Assembly: GCA_947503305.1 (NCBI GenBank)
Contig: CANNDF010000006.1
Coordinates: forward strand, 62,001-126,000
Direction of reading: 5' to 3'
DNA from: an uncultured Dokdonia sp.
GTDB lineage: Bacteria > Bacteroidota > Bacteroidia > Flavobacteriales > Flavobacteriaceae
DNA length: 64,000 bases
The position numbers were made by a program, and so were the translations under genes. The notes under the pieces were generated by a model, which saw nothing but the letters and a program-made list of their open reading frames with translations, had not been told where the DNA came from and did no database searches. Each line of letters starts with the position of its first letter. The first letter of the stretch is position 1. Of the stretch, positions 8,951 through 18,145 are shown one piece after another.

Positions 8951-9325
8951 TATTCAGTGATACCTTAATTGTCTCTATAAAAATGGTTATTCGCATTGGA
9001 CACAATCTCCAATTTAGGCTTTCCGTTCAGCTGACTATTTCTAATGTTCTGGGAAGGATGCGGATTTTCTGAAAGAGTTGAATAAAGTCTAAAAAAACCT
9101 TTGAAGAGTTTTTATTTACTAGACTAAAAATCTAGTCTATAGAAATATCTTTAAACATAGGATGTGGTAAACAAAAAACGTACGTATCTCTTGAAGAATT
9201 TTTTTTACGGATACAACATAGGTACAACAAACATCTGTTTTATGTATAATTCCGACTTTTAAAATCGCTCTAAAATTATATAAACTATTGATAATCATTA
9301 CGCTTAAAATCAATCATCCATAATT
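8951..9325. other. Right end of the island, non-coding
   Basis: No convincing gene was seen. A hairpin TAGACTA/TAGTCTA (9120-9126 with 9133-9139) could end the S9 peptidase transcript. The words GGATACAAC (9209-9217) and GGTACAAC (9221-9228) resemble GGTACAAC at 1932-1939 near the left end. Confidence 0.45.
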
Positions 9326-9400
9326 GCTAGACTTAGGATCTAGTGCCGCAAGGTGTGAGAGTTCGAGTCTCTCCGCCCGTACAAAGAAAAAGCCGACTTT
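9326..9400 (+). repeat. Right attachment repeat: displaced 3' fragment of tRNA-Leu
   Basis: An exact 75-bp copy of 1835-1909 holding the anticodon arm, variable arm, T arm and 3' acceptor strand of tRNA-Leu, but without the 5' third. It cannot make a tRNA. It is followed by a terminator variant (GCCGACTTT to AAATCGGC plus T run, 9391-9417). This is the original 3' end of the tRNA, pushed away by integration. Confidence 0.85.
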
Positions 9401-9434
9401 AAAAAATCGGCTTTTTTGTTTGATATACCCTGAG

Positions 9435-9459
9435 TAGCACTCGCCATAGACGAGTGCTA
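9435..9459. repeat. RHS-associated hairpin repeat, copy 1
   Basis: TAGCACTCG and CGAGTGCTA form perfect 9-bp arms around a 7-nt loop. On the minus strand the element reads CTGCTAGCACTCGTCTATGG, shared with a second copy near 9600 and, in its first part, with the hairpin at 45138. Confidence 0.55.
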
Positions 9460-9536
9460 GCAGATGCGTCATAAATATACTTCTTTCTTCCCCTCTTTTA
9501 CACTTTCGTAAAAAGCTATACAACTTCCTTATAAAC

Positions 9537-9573
9537 ACAAAAAGCCATACGTTACGTTCGTACAGCTTTTTGT
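9537..9573. terminator. Bidirectional terminator-like hairpin
   Basis: ACAAAAAGC (9537-9545) pairs with GCTTTTTGT (9565-9573). Being A-flanked on the left and T-flanked on the right it could stop transcripts from either side, most likely the RHS operon arriving on the minus strand. Confidence 0.5.
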
Positions 9574-9584
9574 TATTATATCCT

Positions 9585-9640
9585 CACTCTTGACGACACC
9601 CGTCACAGACGAGTGCTAGCGGAGGAGCACTAGTAGATGG
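9585..9640. repeat. RHS-associated hairpin repeat, copy 2
   Basis: On the minus strand this reads CCGCTAGCACTCGTCTGTGA, matching copy 1 (9435) at all but a few positions, with further partly paired sequence (AGTGCTCC). It lies just downstream of the small lipoprotein gene at the end of the RHS operon. Confidence 0.5.
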
Positions 9641-9670
9641 CTTATATTATTTATTACTTAGAATATTATT

Positions 9671-10183
9671 CTAATTAACCATTACTTCAAATGCTTTTGT
9701 CAGTTTTACACTATTATTATTAGTAATTTCATATATATAATTTAATGTAGTGTATGAAAAAACACTATTTTTTGGACTAATTGTAACTACTATTTTATTG
9801 TTTATCCGTTCATAAAAAAACAACTTAAAACAATTATCTCCAGTGTCAGAAAACTTATCTAATCTTATATCTTTTGATTTATCATTTTTATTTTTAACAT
9901 TAGAGGAACATTTCTTTTGTTCATAAGCGTTAATAATATCTATATTTTCAGGTGCTAATTGAATTATATACTCTATATTAAAGAGACATATATCATGCAA
10001 ATACTTGCTTATTTCTATAGAAGTACAATTATCATATTCATTAGAAAAATTATTGAAACTAATATTGCCTTTTAAATCATTGATAATTGATCCATAAATG
10101 GAATCATTATTCAATTCCTTTACTGTTGAGCAAGAAAATATATAAAAAATTATTAATAAGGATATGTTACAAATTTTATTCAA
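9671..10183 (-). CDS. Small lipoprotein of unknown family; candidate immunity protein
   Basis: The 170-residue product begins MNKICNISLLIIFYIFSCST, a lipoprotein signal with the acylated cysteine at position 18. The mature part is rich in Asn, Ile and Lys and has no motif that I recognise. Four further cysteines occur in the mature region. The gene is very A+T-rich compared with the RHS genes. It starts 5 bp after the stop of the RHS gene that ends in a zincin-like tip, so the two are surely co-transcribed. By the general layout of polymorphic toxins, a small gene directly after a toxin tip is the first candidate for the immunity protein, and its periplasmic or outer-membrane anchoring would be the place to meet an incoming effector. 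This role is inference; no sequence match supports it. Confidence 0.7.
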   Translation of the reverse strand: MNKICNISLLIIFYIFSCSTVKELNNDSIYGSIINDLKGNISFNNFSNEYDNCTSIEISKYLHDICLFNIEYIIQLAPENIDIINAYEQKKCSSNVKNKNDKSKDIRLDKFSDTGDNCFKLFFYERINNKIVVTISPKNSVFSYTTLNYIYEITNNNSVKLTKAFEVMVN

Positions 10184-10188
10184 TATTT

Positions 10189-13100
10189 CTAATTTTTATC
10201 TCTGAGAGAAATTGATCTAGCATTTGCTGATTTTTTCTCTCCATTACTTATTATTGTAAATGACATTAACATAGTAACAATATCTTTTTGAGAATTAAAG
10301 TGTTCTCTATTTACTTCTAGACCTCCATAAAAATTTCTAATTCCATATTGCGTTCCATCACCTAATATTTTATTTAATGGATTAGCATCTAATTGTTCTC
10401 GAATTTTATTTATGCGTTCAACAGTTTCTCCTTTTTCTATAGAATTAGTAGGATCACTAAGACCTCCTCCAACTATAGTATGAGATAGTTCGTGCAAGAA
10501 AGTTAATCCATAACCAAGAGTTTTAGAATTTAATCCTTCAGAAACACTACTAATTTGAGAATCAACTTGTAGGTGATCAAAATAAATAGTGTTTGTCTTA
10601 ACCTTGCTGCCATCATTTAACAATAATGCCGGAACACCAGAACCTTGACCAGGTTTATTAAAAACTGAAACAGTATCATCATGATCAATAGCATCTATTA
10701 ATAGTGTTCTAGCTTCACTGCTTCCTAGTTCAATTTCTCCATTCCCAAATATTACATCCTCTTCATAATTTAGATCTCCATCCCTATTTAATGTTAAAGA
10801 TAGCCCCGTTTGCTCAGATAAATCTAATAAAATATTGATTCCATTTTCTAAACTTTGAGAATCTTCATATATTTTTGAAAAATTGATTCTAGCTCCGTCT
10901 GGGTCAATAAAAAATATTGGATTATTTACAGCATAACTATACGGTGACATAGGAGTATAGCTTTCAGCTAATGGATCAAGATTCATCCACCTTCCAAGTG
11001 AAGAATCATAATTTCTAATTCCGAAGTCTACCCACTCTAGTCCAAGTTCAGGATTGTTTTCCTTTCCATTATAAGTAAATCGTTCCGCCATTGAGTTAGA
11101 ATTTGAAGTAACTACGTCATTATATCCTTGTTGCTGTAATCCAAAGGGATAATAATGCTTCTCAGAAATAATCTCTGTGGAAGGGGTAATGGCTCCATCT
11201 CCATCACTATCGGCATAGGTGAGGCGTATATTTCCTAAATGATCGGTATAGTTAAATACATATTGATACCCAGAGAAAGCTGTAGCTTGTGTTGTTTTAC
11301 TAAATTTCTTAATGGACTTGCTTGTTGCAAAGACAGGTTCTACATAGCCTTCAGGATGTGAAAACATCTTTAGAGACTCTGTATTATTGTCATCTTCATA
11401 GATATATCCCCCTGCATAATAGGTCGTCACGGTTGTATTTTGAATTTCATCATTAACCATTTTCGCCAGTTTTATTCCTGTTGCATCATATACATAAGTA
11501 ATCGTTCCTTGTTGGGGATTCCCTTCTGCATCAACGGTATTGATTTTAACAGTTTTAGGCAGGTTTAAGTGATTGTAAATAATAGCGTCGGTAATTCCTT
11601 TATTAAGATCTTTGATCATATTACCATTGATATCATACTCATAATCATTCCCAAAAGTAGTGTTATTATCGTAGAATCCTTGATCCTTAATACTCGAGGT
11701 ACTATGTTCAGTAATATTCAGTAACTGATTTCCGTTATAGGTGTAGGTTAGGTCATCCATCACTCCAGTACTTGAGCTAGAGATATAGCCATTACGTTCC
11801 AAACCGCCTATGTTCCCGTTTTTGTCATAATTGATACCAAATACACTATAACGATCTACAGTATTGTAATTGGTACCTCGTCTACTAAAACCTGCATTGA
11901 GTCTGTTAAGCGCATCATAGGCATAACCATAGGCTCTTATTTGTGGATCTGCATTAGCCGTACTCCACATGGTTTGTGAGATATTTCCATTGTAGAGTGG
12001 TGTGATGCTTCCTGTAGCGTTCATTCCTTCTTTGGTGTCATAATTAATATGAAAGTTAAAGAGATCCCGTTCAGCAGAATTATCGTTGATATCATTGATA
12101 TCTGTAAGCCATCCACGTACGTTATATTCATAATCTACTTTCTGAAGGCTGTTATCAATAGTGGTGGCATAGAAATTAAGATTGCTAATCTCTGTATCTG
12201 GTGTTTTAAAGACCACATCTCCTATTAAAGGAATCGTAGGATCCTCTAATGCCACGATTGCTACGGTAGCATCTTCTTGTTTAAAATGTAGATCATCCCC
12301 TATACGTTCTATATCAAAACTATTACTGTCCTGATTGTATGATCCTGTATAAATATGAGTAGAGGAGCCTCCTGCCAATGGTTTTTTGAAAACAAAATAT
12401 CGATACCCTGTTTGATAAGGAACTGTTTGGAATAAAAAGAAGTAATTCACATCTGCTGTTCCCACAGCACTAGCATTTATATCATTAAGCCCAATTCGGA
12501 ATTCGCGACCAATAGATTCTACATTAAAAGAGAGTCCTCCATCACCTTGTAATTTTCCGATAGTGGCTAGGCCTGCATTATATGAGTTTGAATTTGTAGG
12601 ATCTGTTTTGGTAATATAATACCCGTCATCAGAGACACTAACATTGACAAGATCCGTATATCCACTTTCAAAAAGTTGCCCTCCCACATGTTTAGATTCT
12701 AATTGTCCTAGATCATCATAGGTATTACTAGCAATCAATTGTATAGGCTCATCATCAATCCGCTGCATATGAGTAACCAACCTATTTTGATGGTCATAGC
12801 TAAAGAAATCTTTAGTAACGATCTCTTTATGTCCCGATTTTTGATGGGTCATTCTAGTCTCAAGTACTTTTCCTGTAAAATCTAACAAAGATTCAGAAGT
12901 GTCTTGGGTACCTAGATAGTTATTCAAACTAGCACTAAATATGGGACGTGCTTTTTCATCATATCCAGTAACATTAGTAATCCAATCGTCAGTACCCAAT
13001 ACACGTACTAATGATACGGTAGGAAGTCCGTGAGTATTCATTGTTCTAGTTTGACCGTATATAGAAGTCGGCAAACTATAGTCTCCTATACCTATATACT

Positions 13101-14409
13101 GATCATAGTAATTGATGTTGTGTAATGTGATATTCGTTGTTGGAAATACCTGGTTGGTATAGTATACATTTACTGCGTTTATGGAATTACTGCTAGTAAC
13201 AGCAACCTCATTCAATTCTGATTGATTGTCAATTTGATTTTGTAACAATGATCGTGATAGAAAAGAGGTACAAAGACCTGTATATACCACACGATTAAAA
13301 TCGTCATATTTAGTAAATAAGTATTGAAAGCTTTCGCGCATGTTTGCATCTTGTGTAAGCACAGGACGATCAAGTTTATCATATAGGATATATTCCCATC
13401 CTTTGGCAGGCACTTTCTTTTCAATGAGACGGTTTCGATGATCGTATACATATTGATACCCTAATTTATCGAGTATCTCCTGTGCGTTAATCACTAAGAT
13501 AGTTCCATTTACAATTTGTGTACTTGCCTCTGGAGAAAGTACAAAAGTGAGATTCCCAAAATCATCATATACATAATAGGTGTCGTGTGTAACTTCTTCG
13601 TTATAGGTTCGTTTTAAAACAACTTGTCCTTTTTTATTGGTAAATTCTTCGGTGGCATGATCTCCACTTTCTACAATTTGATGTTCTTGCAAAGGGGGAT
13701 CAAAAGGCCCTGGCGGAGGCCCTACAGCTTCTAAGCGTTGTTCAAAATTTTCATCTTGTACAATCGTTTTGGATAAATTGTTTTCAGGATGAATACCTGC
13801 AAGTTGTAAAGAAGGCTGGGTGCCATCGGTTCCATTAAAAACCACTTCAAAATCTAATACATCATCGCCTTGATCTTCGTCAGTGCTTACTGTATTGGTT
13901 GTATAGAGATAATGAATCGTATGATCGGCAATGGTATCTTTTTGGATCTTCCAGGTATTACCTGGAGCCCCTTGCCTAAGAGGTCTGCTTAACGGAGATT
14001 CTTCAAAAAGAGTTTCACTATATGGATTAAGGGTATGTTCATATTGAGACGTATTGTAAAACGCCTCAATATTACTTTTTAATATTCCTTGATTTGTAAA
14101 ATCTAAAGGATTTACAATCTCATCGGGTGTTGCATATGGTAGGTATTGTTTGTTTGTTCGTCCTAAGGAATCATAGGCAATATGTTGTACAATAGTTTGT
14201 TTATTCCCTCCTGCTTTTACAGATACCGATTGTTTGGTTCTTCCTAATCCATCATAGTAGGTGATGGATTCTATTTTTTGATCATCGGTAACCGTTCCAG
14301 TTTGTGTGGCTACTTGATACGCTGTTGTTTTTACGTAGTTCTCTGTGGTTGTTTGTCCCATCACTAATACAGGGAACATCAATAGTATAGATATGATTAA
14401 TTTTTTCAT
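10189..14409 (-). CDS. Secreted RHS-repeat protein with zincin-like (HExxH) C-terminal tip
   Basis: The start at 14409 gives MKKLIISILLMFPVLVMGQ, a signal peptide; the frame is open further upstream, but that would overlap the preceding gene and bury the signal. The 1,406-residue product has a DUF6443-like N-terminal region (YYDGLGRTKQ, YDSLGR), many YD/RHS repeats, and the RHS core ending at NPIFFIDPDGA near residue 1172. The last 230 residues are a different, A+T-richer domain containing TFLHELSHTIVGGG, where His1306, Glu1307 and His1310 form a zinc-protease motif. This resembles the M91/NleD type of effector tip seen on RHS proteins. It follows the other RHS gene by 13 bp and precedes a small lipoprotein gene by 5 bp. 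Likely role: contact or secreted toxin delivering a metalloprotease; delivery route and target are unknown. Confidence 0.85.
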   Translation of the reverse strand: MKKLIISILLMFPVLVMGQTTTENYVKTTAYQVATQTGTVTDDQKIESITYYDGLGRTKQSVSVKAGGNKQTIVQHIAYDSLGRTNKQYLPYATPDEIVNPLDFTNQGILKSNIEAFYNTSQYEHTLNPYSETLFEESPLSRPLRQGAPGNTWKIQKDTIADHTIHYLYTTNTVSTDEDQGDDVLDFEVVFNGTDGTQPSLQLAGIHPENNLSKTIVQDENFEQRLEAVGPPPGPFDPPLQEHQIVESGDHATEEFTNKKGQVVLKRTYNEEVTHDTYYVYDDFGNLTFVLSPEASTQIVNGTILVINAQEILDKLGYQYVYDHRNRLIEKKVPAKGWEYILYDKLDRPVLTQDANMRESFQYLFTKYDDFNRVVYTGLCTSFLSRSLLQNQIDNQSELNEVAVTSSNSINAVNVYYTNQVFPTTNITLHNINYYDQYIGIGDYSLPTSIYGQTRTMNTHGLPTVSLVRVLGTDDWITNVTGYDEKARPIFSASLNNYLGTQDTSESLLDFTGKVLETRMTHQKSGHKEIVTKDFFSYDHQNRLVTHMQRIDDEPIQLIASNTYDDLGQLESKHVGGQLFESGYTDLVNVSVSDDGYYITKTDPTNSNSYNAGLATIGKLQGDGGLSFNVESIGREFRIGLNDINASAVGTADVNYFFLFQTVPYQTGYRYFVFKKPLAGGSSTHIYTGSYNQDSNSFDIERIGDDLHFKQEDATVAIVALEDPTIPLIGDVVFKTPDTEISNLNFYATTIDNSLQKVDYEYNVRGWLTDINDINDNSAERDLFNFHINYDTKEGMNATGSITPLYNGNISQTMWSTANADPQIRAYGYAYDALNRLNAGFSRRGTNYNTVDRYSVFGINYDKNGNIGGLERNGYISSSSTGVMDDLTYTYNGNQLLNITEHSTSSIKDQGFYDNNTTFGNDYEYDINGNMIKDLNKGITDAIIYNHLNLPKTVKINTVDAEGNPQQGTITYVYDATGIKLAKMVNDEIQNTTVTTYYAGGYIYEDDNNTESLKMFSHPEGYVEPVFATSKSIKKFSKTTQATAFSGYQYVFNYTDHLGNIRLTYADSDGDGAITPSTEIISEKHYYPFGLQQQGYNDVVTSNSNSMAERFTYNGKENNPELGLEWVDFGIRNYDSSLGRWMNLDPLAESYTPMSPYSYAVNNPIFFIDPDGARINFSKIYEDSQSLENGINILLDLSEQTGLSLTLNRDGDLNYEEDVIFGNGEIELGSSEARTLLIDAIDHDDTVSVFNKPGQGSGVPALLLNDGSKVKTNTIYFDHLQVDSQISSVSEGLNSKTLGYGLTFLHELSHTIVGGGLSDPTNSIEKGETVERINKIREQLDANPLNKILGDGTQYGIRNFYGGLEVNREHFNSQKDIVTMLMSFTIISNGEKKSANARSISLRDKN

Positions 14410-14422
14410 TTTGATCCAGATA

Positions 14423-17400
14423 TTAGTTATTGATTCTATAATTGTATTCATTTTCATTTAGGATGTTGCCATCACTGTCTTTGACATAGTTAAGTCTGTA
14501 TAAAGAATCATATTCATAATACATGGTATACCCTCTAGGGTCTGTCATAGAGGTAATTCCTATTAAAGGATCATAGGTATAGGTTGTTATATGAGTGTGT
14601 GAGAGTGAGGGGTCTTCTCGCATAGCATCAAGAGCTTGTCTAAGCGCTCCTTCATTACCTATGTAGTCTAAGGTCCTGTCATTATCTGCTTGTGCCAGAC
14701 TTACGAGAGAAGCGACATAGGAAGCAATCTCTGAATGAGACGCATTGACTATTTTGGCAATAGGGTATTTGTTATCATACCCCCAGATATAGGCAGTTTC
14801 ATTTACCTTAGTGATACTACTTGGAAACCCTCCGGTAATAATTTCAGCTTGATACGAAGTTTTAATATTTCCATTGGTGTAATACTCAAAAAAGATGCGC
14901 TCTTCGTTAGGGTGGTTTGATATAGCTCCCGTTGCAGGATCCATCAGATTATTTGCAATTTCAATAGACGTAGGGTAAAACCCATTTCCTATAGCACTGT
15001 AATTACTTTTTCTAGTATTTACAGCCGTCTCTGAAGTAGTTGTAACTTCTACAGGCATCTGCAATTGATTGCGCGACTGCATTTGTAGAAAGACAGGATC
15101 TGTGAGTTCTAAAGCATAACGATACTCTTGCGTGATTTGCTCATCGGTCTCCAGTGTTGATGTTTTTTCTCTTAGAAGATGTCCAATGGTATTGTCGTAC
15201 TCATAATCTTCTGTGGTTTGTAATTGTTTATTATCCGATAGATCTCCAAAATATTGTGTAGACACTTGTTGTACGACACCTCCCACAGCGCCTTCTACAC
15301 TTGAAGATCTTAACTCAAAAGAGGGGACATAACTTGTGATGTGTAAATCCCATCCTAAAAGTGTTACATCAGGATATACATAAGCACAGGCAGTAGAACC
15401 ATCTCCTTCTCCAGTACTGAAGGCTCCATATATTTTTTGTGCAAAATCATACGTAACTCCACTTAAATATGGTTTGGATACCAGTAAATCAAATGCTTTT
15501 TCTGGTTTATTGATTACATACAGTCCAAAACTTCCGAAATATTTATAAGCAGAAGAATTTGTCGCTAAATCTCTGGATACTTCCTGAAGTACTGTATCTG
15601 TATTATCAAAGGTTTTGGTATTTATTTCTTGTCCCACAGCTAAATGAGGCCTATAAGAACTCACATTAGGAGGGACCCCTGGAGAATGTAATCCTGTATT
15701 TTGATCTATATAAAAATCATGTTGAATATAGCCTCCATTATCCTCTGGAGTGGTTCCTTTTTTAAAGACTTCATATACTCTTGAATATGCTACATGAGGC
15801 TGACTTCCTCCACTGGAGCTTCCTGATACAAAAAGGGAGGTTGCATCCACAATCTGACAACCATCATCTATTCCCGTTACAGTTAATCCATTATTAACGG
15901 TATAAAACTGTGGATTGAAAATGATATTCCCAGAAGAATCTGCTGTAGAGATCTTTTCTACCTTGTATAGATATTCTTTTTCAGTGGCCAATTCATTCGT
16001 ATCGGTATAATTTTTAATGGTTTTGATACGAAACCCTGCACGTTGTACATCGGCTAATTCTGCAGGAGAATCTATGGTAGTTTCTAAGCGGCTTACTTGT
16101 AATAATTGTGTAGTATTGTCACTAGGATTTATTAAGAGTATTTGATAACACCCAGGTGTTAGAAATACACCCATTTCTCCGTCAACATTAAGTAGGTATT
16201 GATGATCATATTTATTAAAGATAACATCAGTGTTATCAATTAATAAACCTCCATCTCCTCCAGGATCAAGAATTTGATCTGTATCCAAAATAGGCGCTGG
16301 ACCACAACTTGTAGCATTAGATACTTTAAAAGCATATGCTCTGGCTACTCCTTCAGAAGGACTCCCACTATTCGTATCCGTTTCAAGATATTTTAACGTA
16401 TAATTTCCTGCCTCTTGTATGTCAAAGCTTGTATTGGTAAAGTTAGGACTTCGTCCAGGTCCATATTCATCATTACACCAACCACTTCCACATTCACATA
16501 GAGAAGCAGGCGTTCCACAAGGAGCATCGGTATTCATAGCTCCTATGAGTAATTGACTTGCATAGATTTGTGTAAATGTATTTTCATCGACATCAGATGG
16601 TTCTGCAGGAGTAGTGTGAGGTTCAAATTCAAAATCGGTATATCCTCCAGTAGGATAATAAATCCTTGAGAGAGTTCCTTTAATAGCTTGGGTAAAATTT
16701 ACAGACCGATTGGCCCCGCCAAAAGTGTGCTGCCCTACCGTTACTTCTGGAAAGAGAACCGTATTTGACCCTTGCCCATTATAATACCCCATATAATCCT
16801 GTCCTTTGCTTACCACTGGCGGGACTTGCTCAGGAGAGAAATAGTCAAAACGATATTTTTGGTACAAATCATTATTGCTGGATTTGATGTCAATACCATC
16901 GAGCTTTAATCGGATATGAGATGGTATTTCCGATGCAGGGTTTTGACCACTGCTAATCCCAAAATAAGAAGTTAAAAAATCATAGATCTTATAATCTTGT
17001 GTGCTGCCATTTTTAATGGTGATCGCATCAATTGCATCAGAGGCACCGATATCATACCTGTTTTGATAGGAGATAGAAACAATTTCTTTTCCATTATGTA
17101 CGATATTGTCTAATCGTTGTTGTTCTATTCTGATCGTAGGAATAAAGCTTGTCACATAAGGAGGAGAGGGAACATTAATTGGAGTGTTCTCATCAATGGT
17201 ATAGCTGTAGGAAGAATATCCCGATACACTAAAGTTTTGAGACCATGGATCTAATGGTGTATAATTAAATGTATAGGTATCTCTTCTATTGGCAGATTCT
17301 ACTTTAGTGAGTACCCATGAAGAATTATAGGTTTTGTATACATCAAATATACGTATATCATTTCCATCATAATCGGTGATTTCTGCGGCTTCAAAATAGT

Positions 17401-18145
17401 ATTTAGTACCATCAGCTCCTGTAATGGTCCACTTGGTAATACTGCGCATGCCATCGGTAGCATTTGGAAGTGAGGTGTCAAACTCTACAATAATATGTGG
17501 GTTGTTAAGTGCATACGCCTGACGTGTATTTACGTCAAAAGCGATATAATCATTAATCCCAATAGCATTTAAACTAAAATAATCAGGCTGAGTTTCAAAC
17601 TCATTGATGCTGATACTATTCATAAAATCAAAGTAATCCACAACATCTTGTTCATCGGCAAAAAATGCACTTTGATTCCTGTAAACTAACATCTTATCGC
17701 GTACATCGTCATTCCAAAAGCTTAAATAAGGCGTAGATCCTGCAGTGATATAATCATCGGGGAGCCCATTAGCGATACGAGAAATACGCCCTCCAACGGC
17801 CAAGTTCCATCCCAGTCCTGATGCGGTGGCTAATTGTTCTACTTTAATCCCTGAGGCATCATAGTTTAAGTTTACAGGAAGACTAAGTTCTCTTCCTTGA
17901 TGGGTGTATATAGGGATTCCTATTTCTGGCGAGCCTGCATACATATTAACAGGTGTATTTCCATACTGTGTAAAAGCTTCTGCTTCTGGAGAGTTAGGAA
18001 TAGAAACAGAACGGTTAAGTTCTGATTCATAATCAAAGGATGCTTGTGAATCTGTTTCCTGAGCATGGAGACTCAATACAGTACAAAGAATGGTCAGTAA
18101 ACACATATAATAATTGTGTTTTAAAAACAAGGTTTTTTTATTCAT
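14423..18145 (-). CDS. Giant secreted RHS-family partner protein
   Basis: The 1,240-residue product has an N-terminal signal (MNKKTLFLKHNYYMCLLTIL, cleavage after LSLHAQ) and an N-terminal region PVNMYAGSPEIGIPIYTHQG followed by SLPVNLNYDASGIKVEQLAT, which is the usual opening of flavobacterial RHS proteins. A cysteine-rich patch (CGTPASLCECGSGWC) lies near residue 547. The C terminus carries YD-type segments (YTYDPLIGITSMTDPRGY, YYEYDSLYRL). It lacks an effector tip. It stands 13 bp upstream of the second RHS gene, so the two form an operon. Such pairs are frequent in this family of bacteria; I infer that this protein and the N-terminal shell of the second together build the RHS shell, with the tip protein carrying the payload. 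Expression may depend on the LytTR system encoded upstream. Confidence 0.85.
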   Translation of the reverse strand: MNKKTLFLKHNYYMCLLTILCTVLSLHAQETDSQASFDYESELNRSVSIPNSPEAEAFTQYGNTPVNMYAGSPEIGIPIYTHQGRELSLPVNLNYDASGIKVEQLATASGLGWNLAVGGRISRIANGLPDDYITAGSTPYLSFWNDDVRDKMLVYRNQSAFFADEQDVVDYFDFMNSISINEFETQPDYFSLNAIGINDYIAFDVNTRQAYALNNPHIIVEFDTSLPNATDGMRSITKWTITGADGTKYYFEAAEITDYDGNDIRIFDVYKTYNSSWVLTKVESANRRDTYTFNYTPLDPWSQNFSVSGYSSYSYTIDENTPINVPSPPYVTSFIPTIRIEQQRLDNIVHNGKEIVSISYQNRYDIGASDAIDAITIKNGSTQDYKIYDFLTSYFGISSGQNPASEIPSHIRLKLDGIDIKSSNNDLYQKYRFDYFSPEQVPPVVSKGQDYMGYYNGQGSNTVLFPEVTVGQHTFGGANRSVNFTQAIKGTLSRIYYPTGGYTDFEFEPHTTPAEPSDVDENTFTQIYASQLLIGAMNTDAPCGTPASLCECGSGWCNDEYGPGRSPNFTNTSFDIQEAGNYTLKYLETDTNSGSPSEGVARAYAFKVSNATSCGPAPILDTDQILDPGGDGGLLIDNTDVIFNKYDHQYLLNVDGEMGVFLTPGCYQILLINPSDNTTQLLQVSRLETTIDSPAELADVQRAGFRIKTIKNYTDTNELATEKEYLYKVEKISTADSSGNIIFNPQFYTVNNGLTVTGIDDGCQIVDATSLFVSGSSSGGSQPHVAYSRVYEVFKKGTTPEDNGGYIQHDFYIDQNTGLHSPGVPPNVSSYRPHLAVGQEINTKTFDNTDTVLQEVSRDLATNSSAYKYFGSFGLYVINKPEKAFDLLVSKPYLSGVTYDFAQKIYGAFSTGEGDGSTACAYVYPDVTLLGWDLHITSYVPSFELRSSSVEGAVGGVVQQVSTQYFGDLSDNKQLQTTEDYEYDNTIGHLLREKTSTLETDEQITQEYRYALELTDPVFLQMQSRNQLQMPVEVTTTSETAVNTRKSNYSAIGNGFYPTSIEIANNLMDPATGAISNHPNEERIFFEYYTNGNIKTSYQAEIITGGFPSSITKVNETAYIWGYDNKYPIAKIVNASHSEIASYVASLVSLAQADNDRTLDYIGNEGALRQALDAMREDPSLSHTHITTYTYDPLIGITSMTDPRGYTMYYEYDSLYRLNYVKDSDGNILNENEYNYRINN

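Larger units (their letters stand above)
1910..9325. mobile_element. Genomic island integrated at tRNA-Leu, about 7.4 kb, no integrase visible
   Basis: The segment lies between two copies of a 75-bp repeat derived from the 3' part of tRNA-Leu. It is visibly richer in A+T than the flanking M20 gene and RHS genes. Cargo, all on the plus strand: a membrane AraC regulator, a secreted serine hydrolase, an HTH/membrane/serine hydrolase fusion and a secreted S9 peptidase. No recombinase, relaxase or transposase could be found in any frame, so it is either non-autonomous or a remnant that lost its integrase. Short GGTACAAC-like words near both ends (1932-1939, 9209-9217 and 9221-9228) could be arm-type binding sites, but this is speculative. 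About 380 bp at the left end (1891-2268) hold no convincing gene. Confidence 0.75.

Noticed and set aside
1891-9325. A hidden integrase or relaxase in the tRNA-Leu island
   Set aside because: All larger frames were read on both strands; none shows the R-H-R-Y or serine-recombinase motifs. The absence is reported as such.
9314-9538. Minus-strand open frame of 74 codons ending in AERLELSHLAALDPKS
   Set aside because: Antisense of the displaced tRNA-Leu fragment and its terminator; not a gene.
13324-13338. GCTTTCGCGCATG as a further copy of the dispersed palindrome
   Set aside because: Only the left half matches, the right half does not; it encodes ordinary RHS sequence and is likely chance.
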